Source: a virus. From it: a stretch of 28,972 nucleotides of DNA. The number at the start of each line of letters is the position of its first letter. The stretch's first letter is position 1. The DNA is taken from the IMG/VR virus record IMGVR_UViG_3300030106_000322, positions 1 through 28,972 of that record; one strand, written 5' to 3'. The notes below the pieces were generated by a model, which was not told the origin of the DNA, made no database searches, and saw only the letters and a program-made list of their open reading frames with translations. This document shows positions 28,746 through 28,972 of the stretch, in pieces. The position numbers and the translations under genes are program-made.

Positions 28746-28972
28746 AGTCGGTAGATTCTGAATCCTTGACGACCGTTTTCCTCGCGCTTGTGCAACGTAA
28801 ATCTTTTGTCGCTCCCGCTTTTTTTCATCCGACTGAGACGCTGCCTCAGTGCAGCCATCCGGCGCTGGGTATGGTCCTCGTCATTGGTGCCCACAAAGAA
28901 TGACTGAGTTGGTTCCAGACGCTCGATGGCCTCGATTATCTCTGGGCGCGTCTCTTCCCGCTCCCGCATCTC
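28742..28972 (-). CDS. Small SFFV-motif phage protein (copy B), possibly truncated by window edge
   Basis: The visible frame encodes 75 residues from an ATG at 28969, but it stays open to the window end, so a more upstream start cannot be excluded. Residues 23 to 26 are S-F-F-V, preceded by L-E-P-T-Q, followed by a basic Arg/Lys-rich helix, F-T-L-H-K-R and a terminal G-F-R-I-Y-R-L. The arrangement is the same as in the SFFV protein at 25442-25729, so the two appear to belong to one family. The stop overlaps the exonuclease GTG start. Function is unknown. Confidence 0.7.
   Translation of the reverse strand, partial: EMREREETRPEIIEAIERLEPTQSFFVGTNDEDHTQRRMAALRQRLSRMKKSGSDKRFTLHKREENGRQGFRIYRL

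Noticed and set aside
1-28972. tRNA genes, CRISPR arrays, insertion sequences, integrase or attachment sites
   Set aside because: I looked for cloverleaf-like sequences, spaced direct repeats, and transposase or integrase motifs and saw none; the coding density leaves little room for them.

Overview
The window looks like part of a tailed phage genome, probably a podovirus-like lytic phage of a Gram-negative, likely marine, uncultured bacterium. The inference rests on gene content: an inner- plus outer-membrane spanin pair implies an outer membrane in the host; there is a gp10-like tail protein followed by very large internal/ejection-type virion proteins; there is no tape-measure or tail-tube gene; and several proteins carry sequence signatures I associate with marine phages. 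No integrase, repressor, tRNA, CRISPR array or insertion sequence was seen. Terminase, portal, capsid and polymerase genes are not in the window and would lie outside it.

Layout. From 1 to 24701 everything is on the + strand and packed almost without gaps, many genes sharing start/stop bases. (1) 1-1421: 3' part of a tail fibre with a 17-residue beta-roll-like repeat and a C-terminal S74 self-cleaving chaperone. (2) 1426-4494: small proteins and a lysis cassette: membrane proteins (holin candidates), an EF-hand membrane protein, overlapping i-spanin/o-spanin genes and a T4-type lysozyme. (3) 4496-6298: a Pro/Gly-rich low-complexity protein. (4) 6311-8686: gp10-like tail protein and two small proteins. 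(5) 8689-24701: four large virion proteins (806, 786, 915 and 2656 aa) with a GNAT-like protein among them. The 2656-aa protein is a polyvalent protein carrying a zinc-peptidase-like motif, two further conserved uncharacterised domains and an LPD38-like C-terminal region.

At 24701/24703 the strand switches; the two stop codons are one base apart over an A/T-rich hairpin. From 24703 to 28972 a tightly overlapping operon runs on the - strand (transcribed right to left, beginning beyond the window): an SFFV-motif protein, a RecB/Cas4-like PD-(D/E)XK exonuclease with a Cys cluster, two small unknowns, a Sak3/DUF1071 single-strand annealing protein, an unknown, a NinB-like protein, a small Cys-motif protein, a second SFFV-motif protein, a winged-helix protein, a 49-aa protein and a DUF1364-type HNH-like protein. 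Together this is a Red-like exonuclease/annealase recombination module with accessory nucleic-acid factors.

There is no gene-free stretch longer than about 50 bases, so no room for conventional promoters was found; both operons must be transcribed from promoters outside the window or inside coding sequence.
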